Shown here: positions 33,822 through 41,731 of the stretch, piece by piece | Position numbering within the stretch: position 1 is the first letter of the stretch | Layout of the letters: every line of letters begins with the position of its first letter | NCBI GenBank assembly: GCA_902805975.1 | Contig: CADCUT010000070.1 | Span: 1-41,731 of the forward strand | DNA from: an uncultured Rubrobacteraceae bacterium | Lineage (GTDB): Bacteria > Actinomycetota > Rubrobacteria > Rubrobacterales > Rubrobacteraceae | Reading direction: 5' to 3' | DNA length: 41,731 nucleotides | The notes under the pieces: model-generated | The model's input: the letters and a program-made list of their open reading frames with translations, nothing else | Told to the model about the DNA's origin: nothing | The model's database searches: none | Program-made: the position numbers and the translations under genes

Positions 33822-36434
33822 ATGGGCTGCTACGTGTTGGGTTTTGAGGAGATCGACCGGACGCGGGTCGCGGTCGTAGGCGGCAAGGGCGCGCATTTGG
33901 GGGAACTCTCGCGCATCGAAGGCGTCCGCGTACCGGCTGGCTTTTGCGTGACGACGGACGCCTTCCGGCGGATCATGGCGGAAGCGCCCTCGATCGAGGA
34001 CCGGCTAGATCGGCTGTCGCGCCTGAAGCTGGACGATCGGGAGGAGATCCGCGCGCTCAGCGCGGAGGTCCGCCGGACCCTCGAAGGGACCGCCATCCCC
34101 GACGATCTGGCGGCGGAGATCACCCGCCCGCTCGCCCGGCTCGGCGGGGGAGCCGCCTACGCCGTCCGGTCCAGCGCAACGGCGGAGGACCTGCCGACGG
34201 CCTCCTTCGCGGGCCAGCAGGACACGTACCTGAATGTCGTGGGGCAGGCGGAGATCCTCCGGCACGTCGGCCGGTGCTGGGCCTCGCTCTTCACCGAGCG
34301 GGCCGTGACCTACCGCCTGCGCAACGGCTTCGACCACCGGAAGGTCTACATGGCCGTGGTCGTGCAGCGGATGGTCTTCCCGCAGGCGTCCGGCATCCTG
34401 TTCACGGCCGACCCCGTCACGTCCAACCGGAAGGTGGCCTCGGTGGAGGCCACCTTCGGCCTCGGCGAGGCCCTGGTCTCCGGCCTGGTGAACGCGGACG
34501 TCTACAAGGTGCGCGACGGCGAGGTCGTCGCCAGGGAGGTCGCCACCAAGCGGCTCGCCGTCCACGCCTCGCCTGCAGGCGGCACGCGGGAACAGACGAT
34601 CGGGCCGGAGCGGCAGGACGAGCCCGCGCTTACGGATGCGCAGGTCGTGCGGCTCGCGGGGCTGGGCCGGCGGATCGAGGCGTACTTCGAACATCCCCAG
34701 GACATCGAATGGTGCCTGGCTGACGACGACTTCCAGGTAGTCCAGAGCCGGCCGATCACCACGCTGTTCCCCATCCCCGCGGCCGACGATCAGGAGAACC
34801 ACGTCTACATCTCCGTCGGCCACCAGCAGATGATGACCGACCCGATGAAACCCCTGGGGCTCTCCTTCTGGCAGATGACGACCCCGCGGCCCATGGCCGA
34901 GGCCGGTGGGAGGCTGTTCGTCGACGTGACCCAGATCCTGGCCTCGCCCGCGAGCCGAGCGGGCCTCCTGGAGGCGATGGGGAGATCCGACCCGCTGATC
35001 CGGGACGCGGTGCAGACCATCCTCGACCGCGGCGACTTCGTCCCATCGCTCCCGGACGAGGGGCCTGGAGGGGTCCCGGCTGGAGGGGCCCCTCCAGCCG
35101 GCGGCGTGCCTGTCCCGATCGAGACCGATCCGGCCATCGTCGCCGGGCTGATCGGGCGCAACCAGGCCTCCCTCGCCGCCCTGAAGCGCGACATCCCGGC
35201 TGAGTCCGGACCGGCGCTGCTCGACTTCGTCCTGGAGGACATCCAGGAGCTGAGGCGGATCCTGTTCGACCCGCAAAGCCACCGGGTGTTCATGACCGCG
35301 ATAGAGGCCACCTGGTGGCTCAACGAGAAGCTGCAGGCTTGGCTGGGCGAGAAGAACGCCGCCGACGTGCTCACGCGGTCCGTCCCCCACAACGTTACGT
35401 CGGAGATGGGGCTTGCGCTGCTGGACGTCGCGGACGTGATCCGCCCGTATCCGGATGTCGTGGACTTTCTGCGGCACGTCGACGACGAAGGTTTCCTGGA
35501 CGAGCTGCCGAAGCTGGCGGGCGGGGGGGAAGCGCGGGACGCGATCCGGTCCTGGCTCGACGAGTACGGCATGCGCTGCATCGGCGAGATCGACATCACG
35601 AGGCCGCGCTGGAGCGAACGCCCCACCACGCTCGTGCCGATCCTCCTCGGCAACATCAAGAACTTCGAGCCCGGCGAAGGCCCCCGGCGCTTCGAGCAAG
35701 GGCGGCAGGAGGCCCGGGAGAGGGAGCGGGAGCTGCTGGACCGCTTGCGAGCGTTGCCGGACGGCGAGCGCAAGGCCGGGGAGGCCAAGCGGATGATCGA
35801 CCGGGTGAGGACCTTTATCGGGTACCGGGAATATCCGAAGTACGGTATGGTCAGCCGCTACTTCGTCTACAAGCAGGCCTTGCTGGAAGAAGCCGGGCGT
35901 CTCGTGCGGGCCGGCGTGCTTCGTGAGAAGGAAGACATCTTCTATCTCAGGTTCCAGGAGCTTCAGGACGTCGTGCGCACGAACCGGGTGGATGACCGGC
36001 TCATCCGCGGGCGCAAGGACGAGTTCAGGTCATATCAGGCGCTCACGCCGCCCCGGGTGCTCACGTCGGACGGCGAGGCCATCGCCGGGGAGTACCGGCG
36101 CGACGATGGGCCGGACGGCGCGCTGGTCGGCCTACCGGTCTCCGCGGGGACCATCGAGGGGCGGGCCCGCGTCATCCTGGACATGGCGGAGGCAGATCTC
36201 GAAGCGGGCGACATCCTGGTCACCGCCTACACGGACCCCAGCTGGACACCGCTATTCGTCGCGATAGAGGGCCTGGTGACGGAAGTGGGGGGCCTGATGA
36301 CCCACGGCGCGGTGATTGCCCGGGAGTACGGCCTGCCGGCCGTCGTGGGGGTGGAGCACGCCACCCGGCTGATCCGGGACGGGCAACGGATCCGCGTGCA
36401 CGGAACGGACGGGTTCGTCGAGATCCTGTCCTAG
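33822..36434 (+). CDS. rph: Rifampicin phosphotransferase (rifamycin-inactivating)
   Basis: 870 residues, close to known Rph enzymes. ATG 33822 has GGAGGG five bases upstream; the open frame upstream belongs to a decayed gene. The N-terminal ATP-binding domain (about residues 1-320) includes GGKGAHLGEL, AVRSSATAEDLPTASFAGQQ and DIEWCLADD. The central rifampicin-binding region (about 330-760) follows. The C-terminal swivelling domain carries the catalytic His828 in GLMTHGAVIAREYGLPAVVG. The enzyme uses ATP to phosphorylate rifampicin, giving AMP and phosphate, and so inactivates it. PEP synthase shares the fold, but the absence of its PEP-binding TIM-barrel domain and the RAE-like promoter favour Rph. 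It is intact although both flanking genes are decayed. Confidence 0.93.
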   Translation: MGCYVLGFEEIDRTRVAVVGGKGAHLGELSRIEGVRVPAGFCVTTDAFRRIMAEAPSIEDRLDRLSRLKLDDREEIRALSAEVRRTLEGTAIPDDLAAEITRPLARLGGGAAYAVRSSATAEDLPTASFAGQQDTYLNVVGQAEILRHVGRCWASLFTERAVTYRLRNGFDHRKVYMAVVVQRMVFPQASGILFTADPVTSNRKVASVEATFGLGEALVSGLVNADVYKVRDGEVVAREVATKRLAVHASPAGGTREQTIGPERQDEPALTDAQVVRLAGLGRRIEAYFEHPQDIEWCLADDDFQVVQSRPITTLFPIPAADDQENHVYISVGHQQMMTDPMKPLGLSFWQMTTPRPMAEAGGRLFVDVTQILASPASRAGLLEAMGRSDPLIRDAVQTILDRGDFVPSLPDEGPGGVPAGGAPPAGGVPVPIETDPAIVAGLIGRNQASLAALKRDIPAESGPALLDFVLEDIQELRRILFDPQSHRVFMTAIEATWWLNEKLQAWLGEKNAADVLTRSVPHNVTSEMGLALLDVADVIRPYPDVVDFLRHVDDEGFLDELPKLAGGGEARDAIRSWLDEYGMRCIGEIDITRPRWSERPTTLVPILLGNIKNFEPGEGPRRFEQGRQEARERERELLDRLRALPDGERKAGEAKRMIDRVRTFIGYREYPKYGMVSRYFVYKQALLEEAGRLVRAGVLREKEDIFYLRFQELQDVVRTNRVDDRLIRGRKDEFRSYQALTPPRVLTSDGEAIAGEYRRDDGPDGALVGLPVSAGTIEGRARVILDMAEADLEAGDILVTAYTDPSWTPLFVAIEGLVTEVGGLMTHGAVIAREYGLPAVVGVEHATRLIRDGQRIRVHGTDGFVEILS
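35078..35099 (+). repeat. Perfect 22-base palindrome inside rph
   Basis: GGCTGGAGGGG is followed directly by its exact complement, in the codons for the Gly/Pro/Ala linker between the ATP-binding and rifampicin-binding parts. It may simply reflect the repetitive linker codons. Confidence 0.5.
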
Positions 36435-36514
36435 CCGGACCGGCTCGACAGGTAGCCGGACGCCGTTGGCGGCCCGGTAAAAGCGTGGCCGGCCGCGTGT
36501 ATGGCCGCGGCGCG

Positions 36515-36800
36515 CGGGCGGTCTGCACCCACACACCATCGAGGGCTTCGATCAGCGCGGAATCGCCGATCGGTTCCTCTCGCAGAGTTTGCCCAAACCC
36601 CTCTGGACATCGGCGACTTTCCCACCCGATATCCCTACGGGCTCGGGCTGCGGCAGAACCACATCGAGCGCATCCCCGCCGCTGGGTCGGCGAGCTGGCG
36701 GCGCCGATCCATAGCGGACGCGAAGTGACGGGCTATGCGCAGGACGATACCGGCGTCGGCGTCGAGCACTTCGACGGCCCGTTTCGAGTGCCGGAGGTGT
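36515..36800 (+). pseudogene. FAD-monooxygenase fragment (rifampicin-monooxygenase-like), right copy
   Basis: Three frames in succession give HTIEGFDQRGIADRFLSQ, FAQTPLDIGDFPTRYPYGLG, LRQNHIERIPA, then VGELAAPIHSGREVTGYAQD and DTGVGVEHFDG. The order follows class A flavin monooxygenases. The last part is homologous to the left copy at 33557 (both contain VGELA-P plus SGR), so the two are remnants of two related genes or of one duplicated gene. At least two frameshifts are present. Confidence 0.75.
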
Positions 36801-36856
36801 CGGTGATCGGCTCGGGTCCGCGGGTCTTGTGTCTCGGAGTCCTGTGGCTCGGGGCT

Positions 36857-37600
36857 TTATAAGCTCTGGTGGTAAGCGTCGTCCGCAGGTTGGTCCGCGA
36901 GGGATTCGAGCCACTCGCGCATGGCGTTCGTTACCGCCTCCGGGCGTTCCAGGGTCGAGAGGTGGCCGCAGTTCTCGATCTGGCGCAGGCGCGCCCCCGG
37001 TATCCCGTCGGCCAGCTCCTCGTGCAGGCGCGGGGGCGTGAGGACGTCGTCCCGCCCGCACAGGATGAGGGCCGGACAGGAGATACCCGGCAGGTCGGGG
37101 CGGCTGTCCGGGCGGCCGATGATCGCCCTCTCCTGACGCTCGAAGCCCCCGGGGCCGACGGCGTGGGCCATCTCCCGGACGGTGGAGCGGAGCCCAGGGT
37201 CCTCGACCCGCTCCGGGTGGACTATCTTCGGCAGGAGCCCCTGCCACACCTCGTCGAACCGGCCGGCCCGGGCGAGCCTGATGAGAGCGAGTCGCGCCTC
37301 CGTCTGCTCGGGTGTGTCGGGCCTGGCCGAGGTGTCGAGGAGGGCTAGCGCCTCGACGCGCTCCGGCGCCTGCCGCATGACTTCGAGGGCCACGTAACCG
37401 CCCATGGAGAGACCCGCTAGCGAGAACCGCTCCGGTGCGGTATCGAGGATGCCGCGCGCCATCGACGCCACGGAGTCCCCGCCGGTTACCTCGGGAACCA
37501 GGACCCGGCCCGCGAGGTCAGCGAGGCCCTCGGCCTGGTGGTGCCACAGCCGCCCGTCGCACAGGAGCCCCGGCACGAGGACCAGCGCGGGGGTCTTCAC
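36857..37600 (-). CDS. Alpha/beta hydrolase
   Basis: 247 residues from GTG. It has VLVPGLLCDGRLW at the start (oxyanion region), the nucleophile elbow AGLSMGGYVALE, the acid in LILCGRDDVLTPP and the His in IENCGHLSTLERP, so the catalytic triad is complete. It follows trpS by 37 bases on the same strand and is probably in the same transcript. The substrate is unknown; esterase or lactonase activity is likely from the family. No signal peptide is seen. Confidence 0.9.
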   Translation of the reverse strand: MKTPALVLVPGLLCDGRLWHHQAEGLADLAGRVLVPEVTGGDSVASMARGILDTAPERFSLAGLSMGGYVALEVMRQAPERVEALALLDTSARPDTPEQTEARLALIRLARAGRFDEVWQGLLPKIVHPERVEDPGLRSTVREMAHAVGPGGFERQERAIIGRPDSRPDLPGISCPALILCGRDDVLTPPRLHEELADGIPGARLRQIENCGHLSTLERPEAVTNAMREWLESLADQPADDAYHQSL

Positions 37601-37637
37601 GGCCGTGCCGGCACCCGGCCCTTCCCCACGAGATCCA

Positions 37638-38630
37638 CTAGTCCAGGCCCATCCTGGTCCAGGCGTCGCGCAGGGTGGCGTGGGCGACCTTGCGGGCCCT
37701 CTCCGCGCCGGACTCCAGGAGGTCGTCGAGCTCCCTGGGGTCGTCCAAAAGCTCGAGAGCTCGCCCGCGGATGGGGGCGAGGGTCTCGACGACGACCTCG
37801 CCGAGGTCCTTCTTGAAGTCGCCGTAGCGTTTGCCCTCGTACCGGGTCTCTATCTCGGAGACGGAGAGGCCCGTCAGACCGGCGTAGATGTTCAGCAGGT
37901 TCGTTATCGCGGGCTTCTCGGGGGAGGCGACGACCTCGGAGCCCGAGTCGGTCTTGGCGCGCCGGATCTTGCGCCGTATAACGTCCGGCTCGTCCAATAG
38001 CTCCACGTAGCCGGCCGGGGTGGGCGCGCTCTTGCTCATCTTGCTCGTCGGGTCGTCCAGAGCCATCACCCTGGCCCCGACGTCCAGGATCATGGGCTCT
38101 GGCACCACGAAGGTCTCGCCATAGAGCCCGTTGAAGCGCCGGGCGAGCGTCCGCATGAGCTCCAGGTGCTGGCGCTGGTCTTCCCCCACGGGCACGAGGT
38201 GGGCGTTGTACAGCAGCACGTCGGCGGCCTGCAAGACCGGGTAGTCGTAGAGCCCCACGCTTGCGGAGTCGGCCCCGCCCTTCTGCGCCTTGTCCTTGAA
38301 CTGCGTCATGCGCGAGAGCTCCCCAACCCTCGCCACGCAGTTCAGGAGCCAGCCGAGCTCCGTGTGCTCGGAGACTCGACTCTGGCGGAAGATGATGGAC
38401 CTCTCCGGGTCTAGGCCGACCGCCACGTAGAGGGCCGCCATCTCCCGCACGTTCGCCCGCAAGACCTTCGGGTCCTGCGGCGTGGTCAGCGCGTGCAGGT
38501 CCACGATGCAGAAAAAGCAGTCGTAGTCGTCCTGCACCGAGACCCAGTTCTTCAAGGCCCCGAGATACGTCCCAAGGTGTGACCTGCCGCTCGGCTGTAT
38601 GCCGCTGAATACTCTGCGTCCGCCCTGCAT
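37638..38630 (-). CDS. trpS: Tryptophanyl-tRNA synthetase
   Basis: 330 residues, the usual bacterial length. Class I signatures: SGIQPSGRSHLGTYLGAL (HIGH region) at the N-terminus and SKMSKSAPT (KMSKS) near residue 200. GDFKKDLGEVVVETL near the C-terminus also fits. It charges tRNA-Trp with tryptophan in the cytoplasm. No tryptophan operon genes lie nearby. No good ribosome binding site precedes the ATG, which suggests a leaderless or short-leader transcript. Confidence 0.97.
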   Translation of the reverse strand: MQGGRRVFSGIQPSGRSHLGTYLGALKNWVSVQDDYDCFFCIVDLHALTTPQDPKVLRANVREMAALYVAVGLDPERSIIFRQSRVSEHTELGWLLNCVARVGELSRMTQFKDKAQKGGADSASVGLYDYPVLQAADVLLYNAHLVPVGEDQRQHLELMRTLARRFNGLYGETFVVPEPMILDVGARVMALDDPTSKMSKSAPTPAGYVELLDEPDVIRRKIRRAKTDSGSEVVASPEKPAITNLLNIYAGLTGLSVSEIETRYEGKRYGDFKKDLGEVVVETLAPIRGRALELLDDPRELDDLLESGAERARKVAHATLRDAWTRMGLD

Positions 38631-38677
38631 CGTCAGATTCTAGCAAACGGAGCCCTGGGATCCCGCCGTCTATCCCC

Positions 38678-38795
38678 CTATTCGTCGCGGGCGAAGAGGA
38701 CGACGGCGCCCTGGCGCACAGGCCTCACCTCGAGGCGGTCCACGTTGAGGTGTGGGGGCAGGGAGACGGCCCAGCGCACGCACTCGGCAGGCTAG
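38678..38795 (-). pseudogene. C-terminal remnant of a short-chain dehydrogenase (SDR)
   Basis: Too short for standard gene calls. Reading the minus strand to the stop at 38678-38680: PAECVRWAVSLPPHLNVDRL then EVRPVRQGAVVLFARDE. This is the last 38 residues of an SDR oxidoreductase, whose ends typically read VRWAVSLPPHVNVD then EVRP. The remainder is missing: the fragment begins directly at the stop codon of the IclR gene on the same strand. Confidence 0.65.
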
Positions 38796-39499
38796 CGGAC
38801 CAGAGCCCCCTCTATCTCCCGCGCGGCCTCCACCACGAGGCCCGCCAACCGCTCCCCTGGATGCTCGCCGAGCCGGGGGATCGGGCCGCTCGCGCACACC
38901 GCCGCCCTCAAACCCCCGTCTGGCCCGAAAACCGGCGCGCTGACGCTCGCCACGCCCACCTCGCGCTCGGCCACGCTCTCGGCCCATCCCCGCGCCCGGG
39001 TCTCTGCGAGATCCGGGTCGCCCTCCGCCCCCTCGGACCACGCGAGGAGCACCCTGCCCCCTGAGCCCTGTCCGAGCGGCAGCACGGCGCCCTCGGGCAC
39101 GGCGTCCCGGAGGCCCCCGCCCATCCGCTCCACGGAGGCCACGCACACCCGGCGGTCCCCCTCCCGCACGTAGAGCTGCGTGCTCTCCTTTGTCCTGTCC
39201 CGGAGGGCCGCCAGCACGGGGCGGGCGACCTCGACCAGGCTCGATCCAACCGCCCCACCCCCCCAACCCAACAGCCGCGAGCCGAGCGAGTACCGCCCGT
39301 CCTCCCGCGCCACGAGCCCGTGCGCCTCGAGCGCCGAGAGCAGCCTGTACGCCGTCGGACGCGCCAGCCCCGTCCCCCGCACCACGCCCGCCAGGGTCGC
39401 AGGCCCTCCCTCGGCCAGAAGGGATAGAATCCCAACCGCCTTGTCTAAGACCCCAACCCCGCTCTTGCCCCCGACCCGCGTATCTCCTATACTGTCCAT
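38792..39499 (-). CDS. IclR-family transcriptional regulator
   Basis: 235 residues. N-terminal winged helix-turn-helix (VGVLDKAVGILSLLAEGGPA, GLARPTAYRLLSALEAHGLV) and a C-terminal IclR effector domain (ESTQLYVREGDRRVCVASVE, EVGVASVSAPVFGPDGGLRA). It is divergent from two methyltransferases and leuC. In streptomycetes and corynebacteria an IclR regulator (NdgR/LtbR) sits divergently from leuCD and controls leucine genes, so a similar role is likely here. The palindromes just before its start codon are candidate operators. Confidence 0.9.
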   Translation of the reverse strand: MDSIGDTRVGGKSGVGVLDKAVGILSLLAEGGPATLAGVVRGTGLARPTAYRLLSALEAHGLVAREDGRYSLGSRLLGWGGGAVGSSLVEVARPVLAALRDRTKESTQLYVREGDRRVCVASVERMGGGLRDAVPEGAVLPLGQGSGGRVLLAWSEGAEGDPDLAETRARGWAESVAEREVGVASVSAPVFGPDGGLRAAVCASGPIPRLGEHPGERLAGLVVEAAREIEGALVR

Positions 39500-39530
39500 A
39501 TGTTAAACATTGTGTCTCATATGTTGAAAC
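39500..39530. promoter_or_regulatory. Candidate IclR operator region
   Basis: The divergent intergenic region is unusually AT-rich. It has a perfect 11-base palindrome ATGTTAAACAT (39500-39510) and an imperfect 17-base one, GTCTCATATGTTGAAAC (39514-39530). ATATGTT occurs in both, so they may be two sites for one regulator. The first is adjacent to the IclR ATG, which suggests autoregulation. Confidence 0.45.
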
Positions 39531-39551
39531 AAAGCAAGGTGCGTCCCTAGC

Positions 39552-40337
39552 TTGGCGCGCGAGTGGGACGCGGTGGCTTACGAGGGGCTCTCCTCCCCGC
39601 AGACCCGGTGGGGGGCCGAGTTCCTGGGCCGGCTGGAGTTGGCGGGCGACGAGAGCGCCATCGACGCGGGGTGCGGGACGGGTAAGGTGACGGGGCTCTT
39701 GCTGGAGAGGTTGCCGCGGGGGACGGTGCTGGCGGTGGACGGGTCGCGGGCGATGGTCGAGGCGGCGGGGGAGCGGTTCGCGGGCGAGCCGCGGGTGCGG
39801 GTCGAGCATCAGGACCTGCTGGAGCTAGAGGTCGGGGAGCCGGTGGACCTGGTCTTCTCCACGGCGACGTTTCATTGGATCGTGGACCATCAGCGTCTCT
39901 TCGACCGGCTCGCGGACGTCCTGAAGCCTGGCGGGCGGCTGGCCGCCCAGTGTGGCGGGGAGGGGAACATCTCCCGCGCGACGCGCGCCACGCGAGAGGT
40001 TGTGCGGCGGGAGCGCTTCCGCCCCTTCTTCGAGGGTTGGGACGACGACAAGAACTACGCCGGGGCCGGCGAGACGAAGGCGCGCCTCGAGGCGGCCGGG
40101 TTCGAGGGTGTCGAGGCGTGGTTGCACGAGGAGCCCACGCGGTTCGGGTCCGTCGAGGAACTGTCGCGGTTTCTCGCGACCGTGGTCCTCGGGGGGCATC
40201 TGCAGAGGCTTCCCGGGGGGGAGGGCGAGGCGTTCGCCGGTGCCGTGGCGGACGAGATAGTCTCGGAAGACGGGGATCCCCTCCTCGACTACGTCCGGCT
40301 GAACATGACGGCGGCCCGTGCGGGGGGCGGCGGGTGA
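39552..40337 (+). CDS. Class I SAM methyltransferase, trans-aconitate-methyltransferase-like
   Basis: 261 residues from TTG. SAM-binding motif IDAGCGTGKVTGLLLERLP, acidic loop VLAVDGSRAMVEAA, post-motif DLVFSTATFHWIVDHQRLFD and LKPGGRLAAQCGGEGN. The FHWI segment and overall length resemble trans-aconitate 2-methyltransferase. Its end overlaps the start of the next methyltransferase (GTGA), and leuC follows, so the three are translated together. Yeast Tmt1, a functional analogue, methylates both trans-aconitate and 3-isopropylmalate, so a leucine-pathway substrate is possible here. Confidence 0.85.
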   Translation: MAREWDAVAYEGLSSPQTRWGAEFLGRLELAGDESAIDAGCGTGKVTGLLLERLPRGTVLAVDGSRAMVEAAGERFAGEPRVRVEHQDLLELEVGEPVDLVFSTATFHWIVDHQRLFDRLADVLKPGGRLAAQCGGEGNISRATRATREVVRRERFRPFFEGWDDDKNYAGAGETKARLEAAGFEGVEAWLHEEPTRFGSVEELSRFLATVVLGGHLQRLPGGEGEAFAGAVADEIVSEDGDPLLDYVRLNMTAARAGGGG

Positions 40338-41044
40338 CCGCCGGGGCACTCTTCGACGAGGCGGCCGGCGGCTACGACGAGGCCCGCCGGCTCGTGCCGG
40401 GGCTCGACACGCTCTACGCGGCCCTGCTGCAGAGCATCCCCTTTGGGGTGGATGAGCAAATAAAAGTCCTCGATCTCGGGGCAGGGACGGGGCTCTTGAG
40501 CGCCGAGATCTCGACCCGATTTCCGCGCGCCAGGGTCACGCTCATCGACCTCTCGGTGGAGATGCTGCGCGTCGCGAGGCGCCGCTTCGCCGGCGAGCCG
40601 CATCGCTTCGAGTTCAGGGTGATGGACTTTGCCCGCAAGGACTTGCCCGAAGGCTACGATCTCGTAGTCTCGGCCCTCTCCATCCACCACCTCACGGACG
40701 GGGACAAGCGCGAGACCTTCGAGAAAGTTTATGGCGCCCTCGTCCCGGGCGGCCTCTTCGTCAACCTGGACCAGGTGCTCGGCGCGTCGCCCGAGGAGGA
40801 GGCGCGTTACGAGGAGTGGTGGCTCCGGCGCGTGCGGGAGGCCGGCGCCTCGGAGGAGGAGCTCGCGGGCGCCTTCAGGCGCATGAGGGCTGACAGGAAC
40901 GCGACCCTCGCGGACCAACTCCGGTGGCTTGAGGAGGCCGGGTTCGAGGGCGTGGAATGCGCGCACGGGGATCACAGGTTCGCGGTCTACGGTGGCCGCA
41001 AGGGCATTGCAAGCTCGTACAACGGAAAGGAACGCCATGGGTAG
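40334..41044 (+). CDS. Class I SAM methyltransferase
   Basis: 236 residues from GTG 40334, which overlaps the stop of the preceding methyltransferase; the frame is open further upstream but that part lies within the first methyltransferase in another frame. SAM motif [20 protein letters not shown], acidic loop [12 protein letters not shown], then [20 protein letters not shown] and [13 protein letters not shown]. It differs clearly from the preceding enzyme and lacks FHWI. It overlaps the leuC start by eight bases. The substrate is unknown; a small carboxylic acid is plausible from context. Confidence 0.85.
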   Translation: MTAGALFDEAAGGYDEARRLVPGLDTLYAALLQSIPFGVDEQIKVLDLGAGTGLLSAEISTRFPRARVTLIDLSVEMLRVARRRFAGEPHRFEFRVMDFARKDLPEGYDLVVSALSIHHLTDGDKRETFEKVYGALVPGGLFVNLDQVLGASPEEEARYEEWWLRRVREAGASEEELAGAFRRMRADRNATLADQLRWLEEAGFEGVECAHGDHRFAVYGGRKGIASSYNGKERHG

Positions 41045-41731
41045 GCCGAAGACGCTCGTAGAGAAAGTCTGGGAGAAGCACGTCGTAAGGAGCGCGGAGG
41101 GCGAGCCGGACCTCCTCTACGTGGATCTCCACCTCGTCCATGAGGTGACGAGCCCGCAGGCCTTCGAGGGCCTGAGGCTCGCGGGGCGCAAGGTGCGCAG
41201 GCCCGACCTCACCTACGCCACGATGGACCACAACGTCCCGACCACGCCCGTGGGTATGCCCATCAAAGACGAGGTCTCCAAAAAGCAGATGGACGCCCTG
41301 GAGAAGAACTGCGAGGAGTTCGGCATAGAGCTCAACAAGTGGGGCGCCATCGGGCAGGGCATCGTCCACATCATAGGCCCCGAGACCGGCCTCACCCAGC
41401 CCGGCCTCGTCATCGTCTGCGGCGACTCCCACACGGCCACCCACGGCGCGTTCGGCGCCCTTGCCTTCGGCATCGGCACGAGCGAGGTCGAGCACGTCCT
41501 CGCGACGCAGACGCTGCCCCAGAGCCGCCCGAAGACCATGGCCGTTACCGTGGAGGGTGAGTTGCCGGCCGATGTTACGGCCAAGGACCTCATGCTCGGC
41601 ATCCTGAACAGGATCGGGACGGGCGGCGGCGTCGGCCACGTCATCGAGTACAGGGGCGAGGCGGTCCGGTCGCTCTCGATGGAGGGACGGATGACCGTCT
41701 GCAACATGTCCATAGAGGGGGGGGCCAGGGC
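41037..41731 (+). CDS. leuC: 3-isopropylmalate dehydratase large subunit (3' partial)
   Basis: ATG 41037 with GGAAAGG upstream; 231 codons are present and the frame runs off the right edge. [40 protein letters not shown] and [20 protein letters not shown] are the aconitase-superfamily motifs of LeuC. The Cys ligands of the iron-sulfur cluster lie beyond the window. It isomerises 2-isopropylmalate to 3-isopropylmalate in leucine synthesis together with LeuD, expected just downstream. It is translationally coupled to the methyltransferases. Confidence 0.96.
   Translation, partial: MGRPKTLVEKVWEKHVVRSAEGEPDLLYVDLHLVHEVTSPQAFEGLRLAGRKVRRPDLTYATMDHNVPTTPVGMPIKDEVSKKQMDALEKNCEEFGIELNKWGAIGQGIVHIIGPETGLTQPGLVIVCGDSHTATHGAFGALAFGIGTSEVEHVLATQTLPQSRPKTMAVTVEGELPADVTAKDLMLGILNRIGTGGGVGHVIEYRGEAVRSLSMEGRMTVCNMSIEGGAR

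Noticed and set aside
1..41731. CRISPR arrays, rRNA, tRNA or intact insertion sequences
   Set aside because: No regularly spaced repeats, RNA gene signatures or transposase domains were found on reading both strands; a short tRNA could still have been missed without a search tool.

Overview
The window is a high-G+C actinobacterial chromosome segment. Many starts are GTG or TTG, and it carries secreted multi-domain repeat proteins, two small receiver-like proteins and long low-complexity intergenic spacers. Together these suggest a Rubrobacter-like or Thermoleophilia-like organism; this is inference from gene content, since no rRNA or other taxonomic marker is present.

Layout. (1) 1-11.6 kb, plus strand: three consecutive secreted proteins built from Ig-like, FN3, DNRLRE and Cys-pair repeat modules. 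The first is cut by the window edge, the second has a beta-propeller-like head, and the third is a subtilisin-like protease. The protease gene is preceded by a clear class I cyclic-di-GMP riboswitch (6855-6951) that falls inside the conventionally called reading frame, so translation probably starts downstream of it, perhaps at a CTG. (2) 12.3-17.05 kb, plus strand: a polysaccharide export set (Wzz-like, BY-kinase-like, Wzy-like, Wzx-like) without glycosyltransferases. (3) 17.3-18.3 kb, minus strand: a decayed GH5 glycoside hydrolase behind a second class I c-di-GMP riboswitch. (4) 18.7-23.9 kb: PolX DNA polymerase, a duplicated fragment of its promoter and 5' end, two pseudo-receiver proteins, a PAP2 phosphatase and a DedA protein. 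(5) 24.3-33 kb: a TauE/SafE transporter, tandem signal peptidases, an NTF2-like protein, a cyclophilin, a frameshifted ABM monooxygenase, an MBL-fold protein, an M42 peptidase, a phosphatidylcholine-synthase-like enzyme and an ABC-class ATPase. (6) 33.4-36.8 kb: a rifampicin resistance island. It has a palindrome resembling the rifamycin-associated element, an intact rifampicin phosphotransferase, and a decayed FAD-monooxygenase fragment on each side. (7) 36.9-41.7 kb: an alpha/beta hydrolase, TrpS, an SDR remnant, an IclR regulator divergent from two SAM methyltransferases, and the 5' part of leuC.

How it fits together. The two c-di-GMP riboswitches both precede genes for secreted proteins and flank a polysaccharide export cluster, so the first 18 kb looks like an exoprotein/exopolysaccharide region under c-di-GMP control. 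The window also holds many relics (GH5, two FAD-monooxygenase fragments, an SDR tail, ABM, a PolX head, a GntR-FCD tail), so it is a decaying accessory region around a few conserved genes. At the right edge, IclR, two trans-aconitate-methyltransferase-like enzymes and leuC form a plausible leucine-pathway unit. No CRISPR array, tRNA, rRNA or intact insertion sequence was seen.
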